A DNA stretch of 64,000 bases, from contig NZ_RAQQ01000006.1 of assembly GCF_003610785.1 (NCBI RefSeq), positions 124,001 to 188,000 on the forward strand, in the 5' to 3' direction. The DNA is from Micromonospora globbae. GTDB taxonomy: Bacteria; Actinomycetota; Actinomycetes; Mycobacteriales; Micromonosporaceae. The translations under genes were made by a program, and so were the position numbers. Below, in pieces: positions 18,487 to 27,368 of the stretch (within the stretch, counting starts at the first letter, position 1; each line of letters begins with the position of its first letter). The notes below the pieces were generated by a model that saw only the letters and a list, made by a program, of their open reading frames with translations, had not been told where the DNA came from and did not search any database.

Positions 18487-19662
18487 ATGGCAAAGGGCGA
18501 CCCCGGGTCCACCACCCGCAGCAGGCGGGCCGCACCCCGGTCCAGGAAGGGCGCGGTCGGCGACCCCGAACTTGTACAACTGCTCACCCCCGACGGCGAG
18601 CGCGTCGACAGCGTCACCGGGCCGGACGGCACCGTGTACCGCGTCGACTTCACCGACGAGGAGTACCGCGGCCTCTACCGCGACCTGGTGCTCGTACGGA
18701 AGCTGGACGCCGAGGCCACCGCTCTCCAGCGGCAGGGTGAGCTGGGCATCTGGGCGAGCCTGCTCGGCCAGGAGGCGGCGCAGGTCGGCTCCGGGCGGGC
18801 GTTGCGCCCGCAGGACATGGCCTTCCCGACCTACCGGGAGCACGGCGTCCTCTACTGCCGGGGCATCGACCCGATCATGCCGCTCGGCCTGTTCCGGGGC
18901 GTCGACCAGGGCGGCTGGGACCCGAACGAGTTCAAGTTCAACATGTACACGATCGTGATCGGGGCGCAGACCCTGCACGCGACCGGGTACGCCATGGGCG
19001 TCGCCATGGACGGCCGGACCGGCACCGACGACGGCGAGGCGGTCATCGCGTACTTCGGTGACGGCGCCAGCAGCCAGGGCGACGTCAACGAGGCCTTCGT
19101 CTGGGCCGGCGTCTTCAACGCGCCGCTCGTCTTCTTCTGTCAGAACAACCAGTACGCGATCTCCGAGCCGCTGGAGCGGCAGACCCGGATCCCGCTCTAC
19201 CAGCGGGCCGCGGGCTTCGGCTTCCCGGGCGTACGCGTGGACGGCAACGACGTGCTCGCCTCGTACGCGGTGACCCGGCACGCGCTGGACAACGCCCGGC
19301 ACGGGCAGGGCCCGAGCCTCATCGAGGCGTACACCTACCGGATGGGCGCGCACACCACCTCCGACGACCCGACCCGCTACCGGATCGCGAGCGAGGTCGA
19401 GGCGTGGCAGGCCAAGGACCCGATCGCCCGGATGAAGGCGTTCCTCGAGAAGCAGAAGATCGCCGACGCCGACTTCTTCGCCGAGGTCGACGAGCAGGCC
19501 AAGCGGGAGTCGGTGCACCTGCGCGAGCGCGTGCTCGCGATGCCCGACCCGGAGCCGACCAGCCTCTTCGACCACGTCTATCCCCACGGCTCGCCCCTGC
19601 TCGACCAGCAGCGCGAGCAGTTCAGCCGGTACCTGGAGTCGTTCGAGGGGAGCGCGCACTGA
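18487..19662 (+). CDS. pdhA: 2-oxoacid (pyruvate) dehydrogenase E1 subunit alpha
   Basis: 391 residues. E1 alpha binds thiamine diphosphate and, with E1 beta, decarboxylates pyruvate or a branched-chain 2-oxoacid and reductively acylates E2. The TPP motif begins GDGASSQGDVNEAF and ends CQNNQYAIS. The phosphorylation-loop-like segment YRMGAHTTSDDPTRYR is present near 290. ATG behind AGGGAG. Stop overlaps the E1 beta start by one base (TGATG). The substrate cannot be fixed from sequence. The Pdh label follows usual annotation of this actinobacterial cluster; Bkd is the alternative. No E3 gene is nearby. Confidence 0.88.
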   Translation: MAKGDPGSTTRSRRAAPRSRKGAVGDPELVQLLTPDGERVDSVTGPDGTVYRVDFTDEEYRGLYRDLVLVRKLDAEATALQRQGELGIWASLLGQEAAQVGSGRALRPQDMAFPTYREHGVLYCRGIDPIMPLGLFRGVDQGGWDPNEFKFNMYTIVIGAQTLHATGYAMGVAMDGRTGTDDGEAVIAYFGDGASSQGDVNEAFVWAGVFNAPLVFFCQNNQYAISEPLERQTRIPLYQRAAGFGFPGVRVDGNDVLASYAVTRHALDNARHGQGPSLIEAYTYRMGAHTTSDDPTRYRIASEVEAWQAKDPIARMKAFLEKQKIADADFFAEVDEQAKRESVHLRERVLAMPDPEPTSLFDHVYPHGSPLLDQQREQFSRYLESFEGSAH

Positions 19663-20651
19663 TGGCCACGGAGACGCTCACCATTGGCAAGGCCCTCAAC
19701 GTGGGCCTGCGTCGCGCCCTCGAGAACGACCCGAAGGTCGTCATCATGGGCGAGGACGTCGGCAAGCTCGGCGGTGTCTTCCGGATCACCGACGGGCTCC
19801 AGAAGGACTTCGGCGACCAGCGGGTGATCGACACCCCGCTCGCCGAGTCCGGCATCATCGGCACCGCGGTCGGCCTGGCCATCCGCGGCTACCGGCCGGT
19901 CTGCGAGATCCAGTTCGACGGCTTCGTCTACCCCGCGTACGACCAGATCGTGTCGCAGGTGGCGAAGATGCACTACCGCTCCCGCGGGAAGCTGCGGATC
20001 CCCATGGTGATCCGGATCCCGTTCGGCGGCGGCATCGGCGCGGTCGAGCACCACTCCGAGTCGCCCGAGGCGTACTTCTCGCACACCGCCGGCCTCAAGG
20101 TGGTCTCCTGCGCGAACCCGCAGGACGCGTACGTGATGATCCAGCAGGCCATCGCGTCGGACGACCCGGTCGTCTTCCTGGAGCCGAAGCGGCGCTACTG
20201 GGAGAAGGGCCCGGTCGACGTGGACGCGCCGCTGGCCGACGCGTACCCCCTGCACGCCGCGCGGGTCGCCCGCCCCGGCACCGACGCCACCCTGCTGGCG
20301 TACGGGCCGATGGTGCGCACCTGCCTGGACGCGGCGACCGCCGCCGCCGAGGACGGCCGCGAGCTGGAGGTCATCGACCTGCGTACGCTGTCGCCGCTCG
20401 ACCTCGGCGTGGTGTACGAGTCGGTGCGGCGCACCGGCCGGGCCGTGGTGGTGCACGAGGCGCCGTCCAACGTGGGTCTCGGCGCCGAGATCGCGGCGCG
20501 GATCACCGAGGAGTGCTTCTACTCGCTGGAGGCGCCGGTGCTGCGCGTGACCGGCTTCGACACCCCCTACCCGGCGGCCCGGGTGGAGGAGGAGTACCTG
20601 CCCGACCTCGACCGGGTGCTCGACGCCGTCGACCGCACCTTCGGCTGGTGA
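19662..20651 (+). CDS. pdhB: 2-oxoacid (pyruvate) dehydrogenase E1 subunit beta
   Basis: 329 residues, transketolase-like pyrimidine-binding plus C-terminal domains. Motifs include VIMGEDVGKLGGVFRIT, DTPLAESGIIGTAVGLA (with the conserved Glu that activates TPP), FDGFVYPAYDQIVSQ and VEHHSESPEAYFSHTAGLKV. Forms the alpha2beta2 E1 with the preceding subunit. GAGGGGAG lies ahead of the ATG. E2 follows 5 bp later, so the three genes are one transcript. Confidence 0.92.
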   Translation: MATETLTIGKALNVGLRRALENDPKVVIMGEDVGKLGGVFRITDGLQKDFGDQRVIDTPLAESGIIGTAVGLAIRGYRPVCEIQFDGFVYPAYDQIVSQVAKMHYRSRGKLRIPMVIRIPFGGGIGAVEHHSESPEAYFSHTAGLKVVSCANPQDAYVMIQQAIASDDPVVFLEPKRRYWEKGPVDVDAPLADAYPLHAARVARPGTDATLLAYGPMVRTCLDAATAAAEDGRELEVIDLRTLSPLDLGVVYESVRRTGRAVVVHEAPSNVGLGAEIAARITEECFYSLEAPVLRVTGFDTPYPAARVEEEYLPDLDRVLDAVDRTFGW

Positions 20652-20656
20652 GCGGC

Positions 20657-22150
20657 ATGTCACGGATCAAGGAGTTCAACCTTCCCGACCTGGGTGAGGG
20701 CCTGACCGAGGGCGAGATCCTCAGCTGGCTCGTGAAGGTCGGCGACATCGTCGAGCTGAACCAGCCGATCGTCGAGGTGGAGACGGCCAAGGCGGCCGTG
20801 GAGATCCCGGCGAAGTGGGCCGGTCGGGTGCAGGCGATCTTCCACCCGGAGGGCACCACGGTCGAGGTCGGCACCCCGATCATCGCGATCGACACCGACC
20901 CCGACGCCGGCCCGATCGAGACTCCCGAGGCGCCGTCGGGCGCCGCGGGCGACCTGCCCACGCCGTCGGCCGCCTCGCTGGCCGCGGTGGAGGTGGCACC
21001 GGCCGAGGGCATGGTCGAGCCGGGCCTGATCGGTGGCCCCGCGCCGGGCGGACGTACCGCGGTGCTGGTCGGTTACGGCCCGCGGACGACGGCGGCCAAG
21101 CGTCGCCCGCGCAAGGGCGTCGTCCCGGCACAGACCGCCACGGCCGCGGCGGCGGCTCCGGCGCAGCCCGCCCCGACGCAGCCCGCCGCGACGGCGGCTC
21201 CGGCCGCGCCGGTCGTCCCGGCACCGGCCGCGCCGGCCGGGAGCAACGGGCACACCGCTACGGCGGGCACGGTGCTGGCGAAGCCGCCGGTGCGCAAGCT
21301 CGCCAAGGACCTGGGCGTCGACCTCCGGACGCTCACCGGGTCCGGGCCGCTGGGCTCGATCACCCGTGAGGACGTCCAGCGGGCCGCCACGGCGGCGACC
21401 GAGCCGGCGCCGGCCACCGCCACCGTCACCGCGGCGGCGAGCTTCGGCGCGGACCGCGAGCAGCGCGTCCCGGTCAAGGGGGTACGCAAGCTCACCGCCG
21501 AGAACATGTCCCGCTCGGCGTTCACGGCGCCGCACGTCACCGAGTTCCTGACGGTCGACGTGACCCGCGCCATGAAGGCGCTGGACCGGCTGCGCAAGCG
21601 CCGGGAGTGGCGCGACGTCCGCATCTCGCCGCTGCTGCTGGTCGCCAAGGCCGTGCTGCTCGCCGTCAAGCGGCACCCGATGATCAACTCGACCTGGGCA
21701 GGCGACGAGATCGTCGTGAAGGAGTACGTCAACCTGGGCATCGCGGCGGCGACCGAGCGCGGGCTCATCGTGCCGAACATCAAGGACGCCGGCCGGCTCT
21801 CGCTCCGCGAGCTGGCCGACGCGCTGACCGACCTGGTGCAGACGGCCAAGGCCGGCCGCACCTCGCCGGCGGACATGTCCGGCGGCACCCTCACCATCAC
21901 CAACGTGGGGGTGTTCGGTGTGGACACCGGCACGCCGATCCTGCCGCCGGGCGAGTCGGCGATCCTGGCCTTCGGCGCGATCCGCGAGATGCCGTGGGTG
22001 CACAAGGGCAAGGTCCGCCCGCGCCAGGTCACCACGCTGGGCCTCTCCTTCGATCACCGGATCATCGACGGTGAGCTCGGGTCGAAGTTCCTCCGGGACG
22101 TGGGGGACTTCCTCGCCGACCCCGAGGCGGCGTTGCTCGCCTGGACCTGA
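20657..22150 (+). CDS. Dihydrolipoamide acyltransferase E2
   Basis: 497 residues. One N-terminal lipoyl domain has the lipoylated Lys in VEVETAKAAVEIP (near 45). A long Ala/Pro-rich linker follows, then the peripheral subunit-binding domain PPVRKLAKDLGVDLRTLTGS near 215. The catalytic domain ends in SFDHRIIDGELGSKFL, holding the active His and Asp of the HxxxDG motif. A single lipoyl domain is typical of branched-chain type E2 and of some actinobacterial Pdh. GTG at 20648 (GTGA overlap) is an alternative start three codons earlier. Confidence 0.92.
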   Translation: MSRIKEFNLPDLGEGLTEGEILSWLVKVGDIVELNQPIVEVETAKAAVEIPAKWAGRVQAIFHPEGTTVEVGTPIIAIDTDPDAGPIETPEAPSGAAGDLPTPSAASLAAVEVAPAEGMVEPGLIGGPAPGGRTAVLVGYGPRTTAAKRRPRKGVVPAQTATAAAAAPAQPAPTQPAATAAPAAPVVPAPAAPAGSNGHTATAGTVLAKPPVRKLAKDLGVDLRTLTGSGPLGSITREDVQRAATAATEPAPATATVTAAASFGADREQRVPVKGVRKLTAENMSRSAFTAPHVTEFLTVDVTRAMKALDRLRKRREWRDVRISPLLLVAKAVLLAVKRHPMINSTWAGDEIVVKEYVNLGIAAATERGLIVPNIKDAGRLSLRELADALTDLVQTAKAGRTSPADMSGGTLTITNVGVFGVDTGTPILPPGESAILAFGAIREMPWVHKGKVRPRQVTTLGLSFDHRIIDGELGSKFLRDVGDFLADPEAALLAWT

Positions 22151-22169
22151 CCGGTCCGTCGCACCAGCC

Positions 22170-22211
22170 ACGGCCGGTGTGCCAGGGATGAACTCCCGGC
22201 ACACCGGCCGT
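22170..22211 (+). terminator. Terminator of the E1alpha-E1beta-E2 operon
   Basis: Long hairpin: ACGGCCGGTGTGCC pairs with GGCACACCGGCCGT, with an inner GGGA/TCCC stem and a TGAAC loop. It begins 20 bp after the E2 stop. Confidence 0.85.
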
Positions 22212-22372
22212 GTCCGTTGGGCGACAGAAACGTCGGCACAGCGTCGCCAGAACCTTTGATTATTCGGCTCGTGTCGCAGCTCACCTAATAATCGATGGAC
22301 GTTGCCGTCGCGTTGGGGTTCAATGGAGACATCAAGGGGCCGACAACCGAATAGCCGGAGGAGAGACCAACC

Positions 22373-22510
22373 ATGAGCATGATCGAGCGAATCAGGACCC
22401 GCCGCGACGCCAACCGCCGCGCCCGTGCCATCGAGCACGCGCTGCGCTCCGCCAACTCGCCGGCGGTCCGCGAGGAGATCCTCGCCATCGCCCAGCGTCA
22501 CATGAGCTGA
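22373..22510 (+). CDS. Small conserved-looking protein (45 aa)
   Basis: Starts MSMIERIRTRRDANRRARAI; the C-terminal half is an alpha-helix-like stretch ending AIAQRHMS. A strong GGAGGAG site lies ten bases before the ATG, a terminator hairpin follows at 22543, and an AT-rich leader (22245-22345) precedes it, so it is a real, independently transcribed gene. It is very basic at the N-terminus and amphipathic overall. I recall similar short proteins in related actinomycetes but no function. Confidence 0.7.
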   Translation: MSMIERIRTRRDANRRARAIEHALRSANSPAVREEILAIAQRHMS

Positions 22511-22542
22511 CGCGCGACGACTTTCCTCACCTCCTCCAGATC

Positions 22543-22575
22543 GATGACCCGCCCGGTACCACCGGGCGGGTCATC
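22543..22575 (+). terminator. Terminator after the 45-aa gene
   Basis: Perfect 15-bp inverted repeat GATGACCCGCCCGGT / ACCGGGCGGGTCATC with a 3-nt loop, followed by TTTC a few bases on. Confidence 0.85.
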
Positions 22576-22854
22576 GGCGTTTCACACCCATTGGCACCGG
22601 GATTCCACCTGGGGGCAGCGCCCGGTACGGTGGGCTTCGGTCGTCGCCCGCCGACGCGGGACGGGCCGAACTGGTACGAGCAGTTCGCCACCGTCCGGTG
22701 ACAGGCAGTGACGACCGGTGCTCCCCGGGCGCCGTGAACGGCCACCGGATACGGTGCGGGGAGCGCAGCACGGCCGGTACGCCGGCGACGCCGGCAGCCA
22801 CGCCGAGAAGACCGACCGGCACGGCGGCCGACATGTGATGGAGGAGGCGCACCG

Positions 22855-25359
22855 ATGACGTCCGAGGGCCCGCACCACCCCGGCCAGGAGCCGGACGAGG
22901 TGTCGCCGGGCGCCGGCGGACCGGCGCCGTACGGCGACCGCCCGGCGCAACCGGGAAACGGCTACGGCGCCGCCGGGCCGGACCTGGGCTGGGCGCCCCC
23001 GCCCCCGGCAGCACCCAATTCGCCCGCCCCCGCCTGGGCGGCACAGCAGGACCAGCCTCCCGCCGCGTGGGGCGCCGCACCGACGTCGCCCGCGGCCCAG
23101 CCGGGGCAGCCCGCGCCGTGGGCCGCCACCGGCGCACCCCAGCCCGGTTGGGGCGGACAGCCCGAGCAGTCCGGGCAGGGCTGGGCGGGTGAGCAGCCCG
23201 GCTGGACGAACACCCAGCCCTCCGCCCGCGGCGCGGCCCAGGTGCCGCCGCCCGCCACGCCGCCGCAGACCTGGCCGCAGGAGGACCCGGCCCGTTCGGG
23301 CGGGTGGACCCCGCAGCAGGCCGGCGGGCCGTCGCCGCAGAACGGCCAGCCCGGTGCTGGCTGGGGTGGCCAGCAGCCGGGGCCCGCGAACGGCGGGTGG
23401 GCCGACGGCACCACACAGGACGACCCCGCCACCTCCGGCGGCTGGAACGGCGCCGCCCAGGCGACTCCGGCCTGGGCGCAGGCGGAGCAGGGCTCCCCGG
23501 CGTGGGCGGGCGCGCCCGCCGCGCGCGGTGCCGCGCAGGTGCCCACGGCGGACGCCGGCGCCGAGGGATGGGCGCCACAGCAGGACCCGGGCTCCAACGG
23601 TGGTTGGGCGGAGGACGCCCAGCGGGACCAGCAGTCGGAGACCTCCGGCGGCTGGGGCGCGGGCACCGCGACCCCGCAGGACCCCGGGCAGCCCTGGGGC
23701 GCCGCCCCGGAGGACCGGCCACGGCAGCCGGACTGGGTGCTCGCGCAGGACCAGGACCGGCCGCAGGACGACCCCGGTTCGGCCCAGTCCGACCCGGCCC
23801 GCTCCGGCGGCTGGGCCGCCGAGCCCAACGCCGGGGCGCCGGCGCGTGCCAGCGCCTCCGTGCCCGGCACGGGCAACCCTCCGCAGTGGACGCCGAGTGA
23901 GCGCCCGGCCGTGCCCGACGTGGAGCCGTGGGCGCCCGGCGAGGCGTGGGGCCGCACCGACGCCGACTCCGCGAACCGACCCGCCGAGCGTGCCGAGGAC
24001 GGCCCGATCTACCAGCCCGCCCCCGCGCCGGGCATCTCGCCGGCGAACGTGGTGCCGCTCCCGCCGCAGGAGCAGCGGGTGCCCGGTGCGAGCCTCGCCG
24101 CCGAACCGCCCGCCGACTACGCGCCCCCCGCCGACTTCGCGCCGCCCGCGCCGTACGGTGCGGCCGACGGGCAGCCCGGTGAGCGGAACGACTGGCCGCC
24201 CGCCGGCCCGGCCGGGCACTCGCACGAGCCGGAGCAGGCCGGTTGGGGGCAGGCCGACGCCCGCAACGACGCACCCTCCGCGCCCGTGGTGCCCGCGCCG
24301 CGTACGTCGCCCGAGGCGGGAGCGGCCCGCGCCACGGCGAGCGCCGCCGTGCCGCTGGCCAGCCGGGTGATGCCGCCGCCGGACCAGCCCGTGCTGCCGA
24401 CGGGTGCGCCCGCTCCGCAGCCCCGGGTGTACGGCCGGCCGACCCGCCCGGAGGCGGCGGACGAGCCGGAGCAGGCCGCCGGGCCGGCGTACGGCGCGGA
24501 GCCGCAGGCGTACGGCGCGGAGCCGCAGGCGTACGGCGCGGAGCCGCAGGCGTACGGGGCCGAGCAGCAGGCGTACGGTGCCGACGCGCGGCCCGAGACC
24601 GGCCCGGACTCCTTCGACGACCGCGACCGGATCGCACCGGCGTCGAACGGCTACCTGGAGGCCCCGCCGAGTTCGGGTCCGCCGGCCCCGCCACCGTTCC
24701 CGCCGGGCATGCCGACCTTCACCGACGCGCCCAGCAGCAACCGTCCGGTCAACGGGGTGCGCCCGCACCCCGGCGGCGAGCGTCCGGCCGACCCGTTCGG
24801 GCCGCCGGCGCCCCCGTCCCCCGATCACGGGATGCCGGGCGTCGCGGGCTACGGGCCGCCCCCGATGCCCGAGCAGCAGCCGGCGCACACGACCGCCTTC
24901 CCGCCGGCCTTCCCGCCGCCGCCTCAGCAGCAGCAGCAGTCCACCCCGTCGTGGGCGCAGGGCGCGCCGGACACCGACCAGAGCCGGTTCGACGCGTTCA
25001 AGCCGGACGAGGAGCCGAAGACCGAGGCGCCCACGCCGAAGGTCCGCAACGGACGGGTGCTGGCCGCCGTGCTCACCGCGGCGGTGCTCATCCTCGCCGT
25101 GCCGCTCGGGCTGCTGTTCCTGCTCGGCAAGATCGGCGGGGACCAGGCGCCGGCGGCGTTCGACCCGGCGGTGGGCTCGTGCGTGAAGCAGTCCGGCCAG
25201 AGCGCCGCACCGGCGGACTGCGGTGAGGCGGGCGCGTTCACGGTCGTCTCGAAGGTCGACAACAAGGACAAGTGCGGCGACCCGAGCCTGCCGCACGTCG
25301 TCCTGCAGGGCGACGGCCCCAACCGGGTGCTGTGCCTGAAGCCGGCGACCAGCCAGTAG
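22855..25359 (+). CDS. Large Trp/Gly/Pro-rich membrane protein with Cys-containing outer domain
   Basis: 834 residues. Residues 1-720 are low complexity, rich in Pro, Gln, Ala, Gly and Trp. GGW-type modules recur (DPARSGGW, DPATSGGW, DPGSNGGW, SGGWGA), as do four AYGAEPQ heptads (repeat at 24487). Then come one membrane helix (VLAAVLTAAVLILAVPLGLL, about 735-757) and an outside domain of about 75 residues with four Cys (GSCVKQ, ADCGEA, DKCGDP, VLCLKP). That outer domain resembles the small LppU/SCO3897-type module of actinobacteria. The long cytoplasmic tail may mediate protein clustering; this is an inference. ATG behind GGAGGAGG. Confidence 0.75.
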   Translation: MTSEGPHHPGQEPDEVSPGAGGPAPYGDRPAQPGNGYGAAGPDLGWAPPPPAAPNSPAPAWAAQQDQPPAAWGAAPTSPAAQPGQPAPWAATGAPQPGWGGQPEQSGQGWAGEQPGWTNTQPSARGAAQVPPPATPPQTWPQEDPARSGGWTPQQAGGPSPQNGQPGAGWGGQQPGPANGGWADGTTQDDPATSGGWNGAAQATPAWAQAEQGSPAWAGAPAARGAAQVPTADAGAEGWAPQQDPGSNGGWAEDAQRDQQSETSGGWGAGTATPQDPGQPWGAAPEDRPRQPDWVLAQDQDRPQDDPGSAQSDPARSGGWAAEPNAGAPARASASVPGTGNPPQWTPSERPAVPDVEPWAPGEAWGRTDADSANRPAERAEDGPIYQPAPAPGISPANVVPLPPQEQRVPGASLAAEPPADYAPPADFAPPAPYGAADGQPGERNDWPPAGPAGHSHEPEQAGWGQADARNDAPSAPVVPAPRTSPEAGAARATASAAVPLASRVMPPPDQPVLPTGAPAPQPRVYGRPTRPEAADEPEQAAGPAYGAEPQAYGAEPQAYGAEPQAYGAEQQAYGADARPETGPDSFDDRDRIAPASNGYLEAPPSSGPPAPPPFPPGMPTFTDAPSSNRPVNGVRPHPGGERPADPFGPPAPPSPDHGMPGVAGYGPPPMPEQQPAHTTAFPPAFPPPPQQQQQSTPSWAQGAPDTDQSRFDAFKPDEEPKTEAPTPKVRNGRVLAAVLTAAVLILAVPLGLLFLLGKIGGDQAPAAFDPAVGSCVKQSGQSAAPADCGEAGAFTVVSKVDNKDKCGDPSLPHVVLQGDGPNRVLCLKPATSQ
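24487..24585 (+). repeat. 21-bp tandem coding repeat
   Basis: Four units of gcgtacggcgcggagccgcag (the fourth diverged) and part of a fifth, encoding AYGAEPQ repeats inside the large low-complexity protein. Confidence 0.9.
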
Positions 25360-25368
25360 ACGCGACAC

Positions 25369-25400
25369 CGGCGGGGCCACGGGCGACCGTGGCCCCGCCG
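25369..25400 (+). terminator. Terminator after the Trp/Gly-rich protein gene
   Basis: Perfect 14-bp inverted repeat CGGCGGGGCCACGG / CCGTGGCCCCGCCG with a 4-nt loop, 9 bp after the stop. Confidence 0.85.
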
Positions 25401-25480
25401 TCGTGTGGACGGCCAGGTGTGATCGAGCCCGCGCGGGGTAGCGCCGGTCGCCGCCCTCCGGGTCCGGCAGACTGGGGCCC

Positions 25481-27313
25481 ATGAGCGCACGAGTACGGGC
25501 TCCCGAGCTGCGCGGCCGGGGCTGGTTGAACACCGGCGACCGCGATCTCACCCTCGCCGACCTCCGCGGCAAGATCGTCATCGCGGACTTCTGGACCTTC
25601 TGCTGCATCAACTGCCTCCACGTGCTGGACGAGCTGCGGCCGCTGGAGGAGAAGTACGGCGACGTCCTCGTGGTGATCGGCGTCCACTCCCCGAAGTTCG
25701 AGCACGAGAAGGACGCGGACGCGCTCGCGGCGGCGGTCGAGCGGTACGGCGTCCACCACCCGGTGCTCGACGACCCTGAGCTGAACATGTGGCAGCAGTA
25801 CGCCGCCCGCGCCTGGCCGACCCTGGTGGTGATCGACCCCGAGGGGTACGTGGTGGCCACGATGGCCGGCGAGGGGCACGCCGAGGGGCTGGCTCGGCTG
25901 ATCGACGAGCTGATCGCCACCCACGAGGCGAAGGGCACCCTGCACCGGGGCGACGGCCCGTACGTGCCGCCCGCCGAACCGGAGACCGTCCTGCGCTTCC
26001 CGGGCAAGGCGGTGTTGCTGGAGAACGGCAACCTGCTGGTCTCCGACTCGGCCCGGCATTCGCTGGTCGAGCTGGCGCCGGGCGCGGAGACCCTGGTCCG
26101 CCGGATCGGGTCGGGTGAGCGGGGCCGCGCCGACGGGCCGGCCGCCGCGGCCACGTTCTCCGAGCCGCAGGGGCTCTGCCTGCTGCCGCCGCAGGTGGCC
26201 GAGGTGGCCGGGTACGACCTGGTCGTCGCCGACACGGTCAACCACCTGCTGCGGGGCGTACGGCTGGCGACCGGCGAGGTGGTGACGGTGGCCGGCAGCG
26301 GGCGGCCGTGGCGTTCGACGGTCGACGACCACGCCCACGACGCCCTCGCCGTGGACCTGTCGTCCCCCTGGGACCTGGCCTGGTACGACGACAAGGTCGT
26401 CATCGCGATGGCGGGCATCCACCAGCTCTGGTGGTTCGATCCGGTGAAGCGGACCGCCGGCATGTACGCGGGCACCACCGTGGAGGCGCTGCGGGACGGC
26501 CCGCTGGCCGAGGCGTGGATGGCCCAGCCGTCCGGTCTCTCCGTCTCCGCCGACGGTGCCCGGCTCTGGGTGGCCGACAGCGAGACCAGCGCGATCCGGT
26601 ACGTCGAGAACGGCGTGATGGGCACGGCGGTCGGGCAGGGTCTCTTCGACTTCGGCCACGTCGACGGGCCGGCGTCCTCGGCGCTGCTCCAGCACCCGCT
26701 CGGCGTGTGCGCGCTGCCGGACGGGTCGGTGCTGATCGCCGACACGTACAACGGCGCGGTCCGCCGCTTCGACCCGGCGACGGACCAGGTGTCGACCGTC
26801 GCCGACGGCCTCGCGGAGCCGAGCGACGTGGTGCTCACCCCGGCCGGGGAGGTGCTGGTCGTGGAGTCCGCCGCGCACCGGCTCACCCGGCTGGCGCCCG
26901 GCGCGCTGGCCGCCGCGGGCGCGAACACGGTGGACGGGCCCCGGCACCGCACCGAGCGGAAGCCGACGGACGTGGCGCCGGGCGAGCTGACGCTGGACGT
27001 GATCTTCACCCCGGCGCCGGGGCAGAAGCTGGACGAGACGTACGGGCCCTCCACCCGGCTCGTCGTGTCCGCCTCCCCGCCGGAGCTGCTGCTGGAAGGG
27101 ACGGGGACGACCACCGAGCTGTCCCGGCGCCTGGTGATCAACAGTGCGGTGGACGGCGGTGTGCTCCAGGTGACCGCCCAGGCGGCGACGTGCGACGCGG
27201 ACGTCGAGCACGCGGCCTGCCACCTGACGCGGCAGGACTGGGGGGTGCCGGTGCGCGTGGTCGACGACGGCGCGGCACGCCTGCCCCTGGTGCTGCGCGG
27301 TCTGGACGCCTGA
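25481..27313 (+). CDS. Thioredoxin-like / NHL-repeat protein
   Basis: 610 residues in two domains. Residues 1-150 are a thioredoxin-fold (TlpA/AhpC type) with the active-site string WTFCCINCLHVL, holding CxxC. Residues 165-490 contain NHL repeats of a beta-propeller, such as LLENGNLLVSDSARHSLVEL and GSVLIADTYNGAVRRF. The architecture equals that of the NHLRC2 family. No signal peptide, so it is probably a cytosolic redox protein; the partner is unknown. ATG at 25481 without a strong ribosome site. Confidence 0.88.
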   Translation: MSARVRAPELRGRGWLNTGDRDLTLADLRGKIVIADFWTFCCINCLHVLDELRPLEEKYGDVLVVIGVHSPKFEHEKDADALAAAVERYGVHHPVLDDPELNMWQQYAARAWPTLVVIDPEGYVVATMAGEGHAEGLARLIDELIATHEAKGTLHRGDGPYVPPAEPETVLRFPGKAVLLENGNLLVSDSARHSLVELAPGAETLVRRIGSGERGRADGPAAAATFSEPQGLCLLPPQVAEVAGYDLVVADTVNHLLRGVRLATGEVVTVAGSGRPWRSTVDDHAHDALAVDLSSPWDLAWYDDKVVIAMAGIHQLWWFDPVKRTAGMYAGTTVEALRDGPLAEAWMAQPSGLSVSADGARLWVADSETSAIRYVENGVMGTAVGQGLFDFGHVDGPASSALLQHPLGVCALPDGSVLIADTYNGAVRRFDPATDQVSTVADGLAEPSDVVLTPAGEVLVVESAAHRLTRLAPGALAAAGANTVDGPRHRTERKPTDVAPGELTLDVIFTPAPGQKLDETYGPSTRLVVSASPPELLLEGTGTTTELSRRLVINSAVDGGVLQVTAQAATCDADVEHAACHLTRQDWGVPVRVVDDGAARLPLVLRGLDA

Positions 27314-27324
27314 GGCTCCGTGGC

Positions 27325-27365
27325 GGAGGGCCCTTCTCGACGCGGTGAGCCGGGAAGGGCCCCTC
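27325..27365. terminator. Bidirectional terminator between NHL gene and pxpA
   Basis: GGAGGGCCCTTC pairs with GAAGGGCCCCTC around a 17-nt loop, between two convergent genes that end 56 bp apart. Confidence 0.8.
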
Positions 27366-27368
27366 GCG

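Noticed and set aside
24487..24585. Possible regulatory direct repeats
   Set aside because: They are in-frame coding repeats (AYGAEPQ) of a low-complexity protein.
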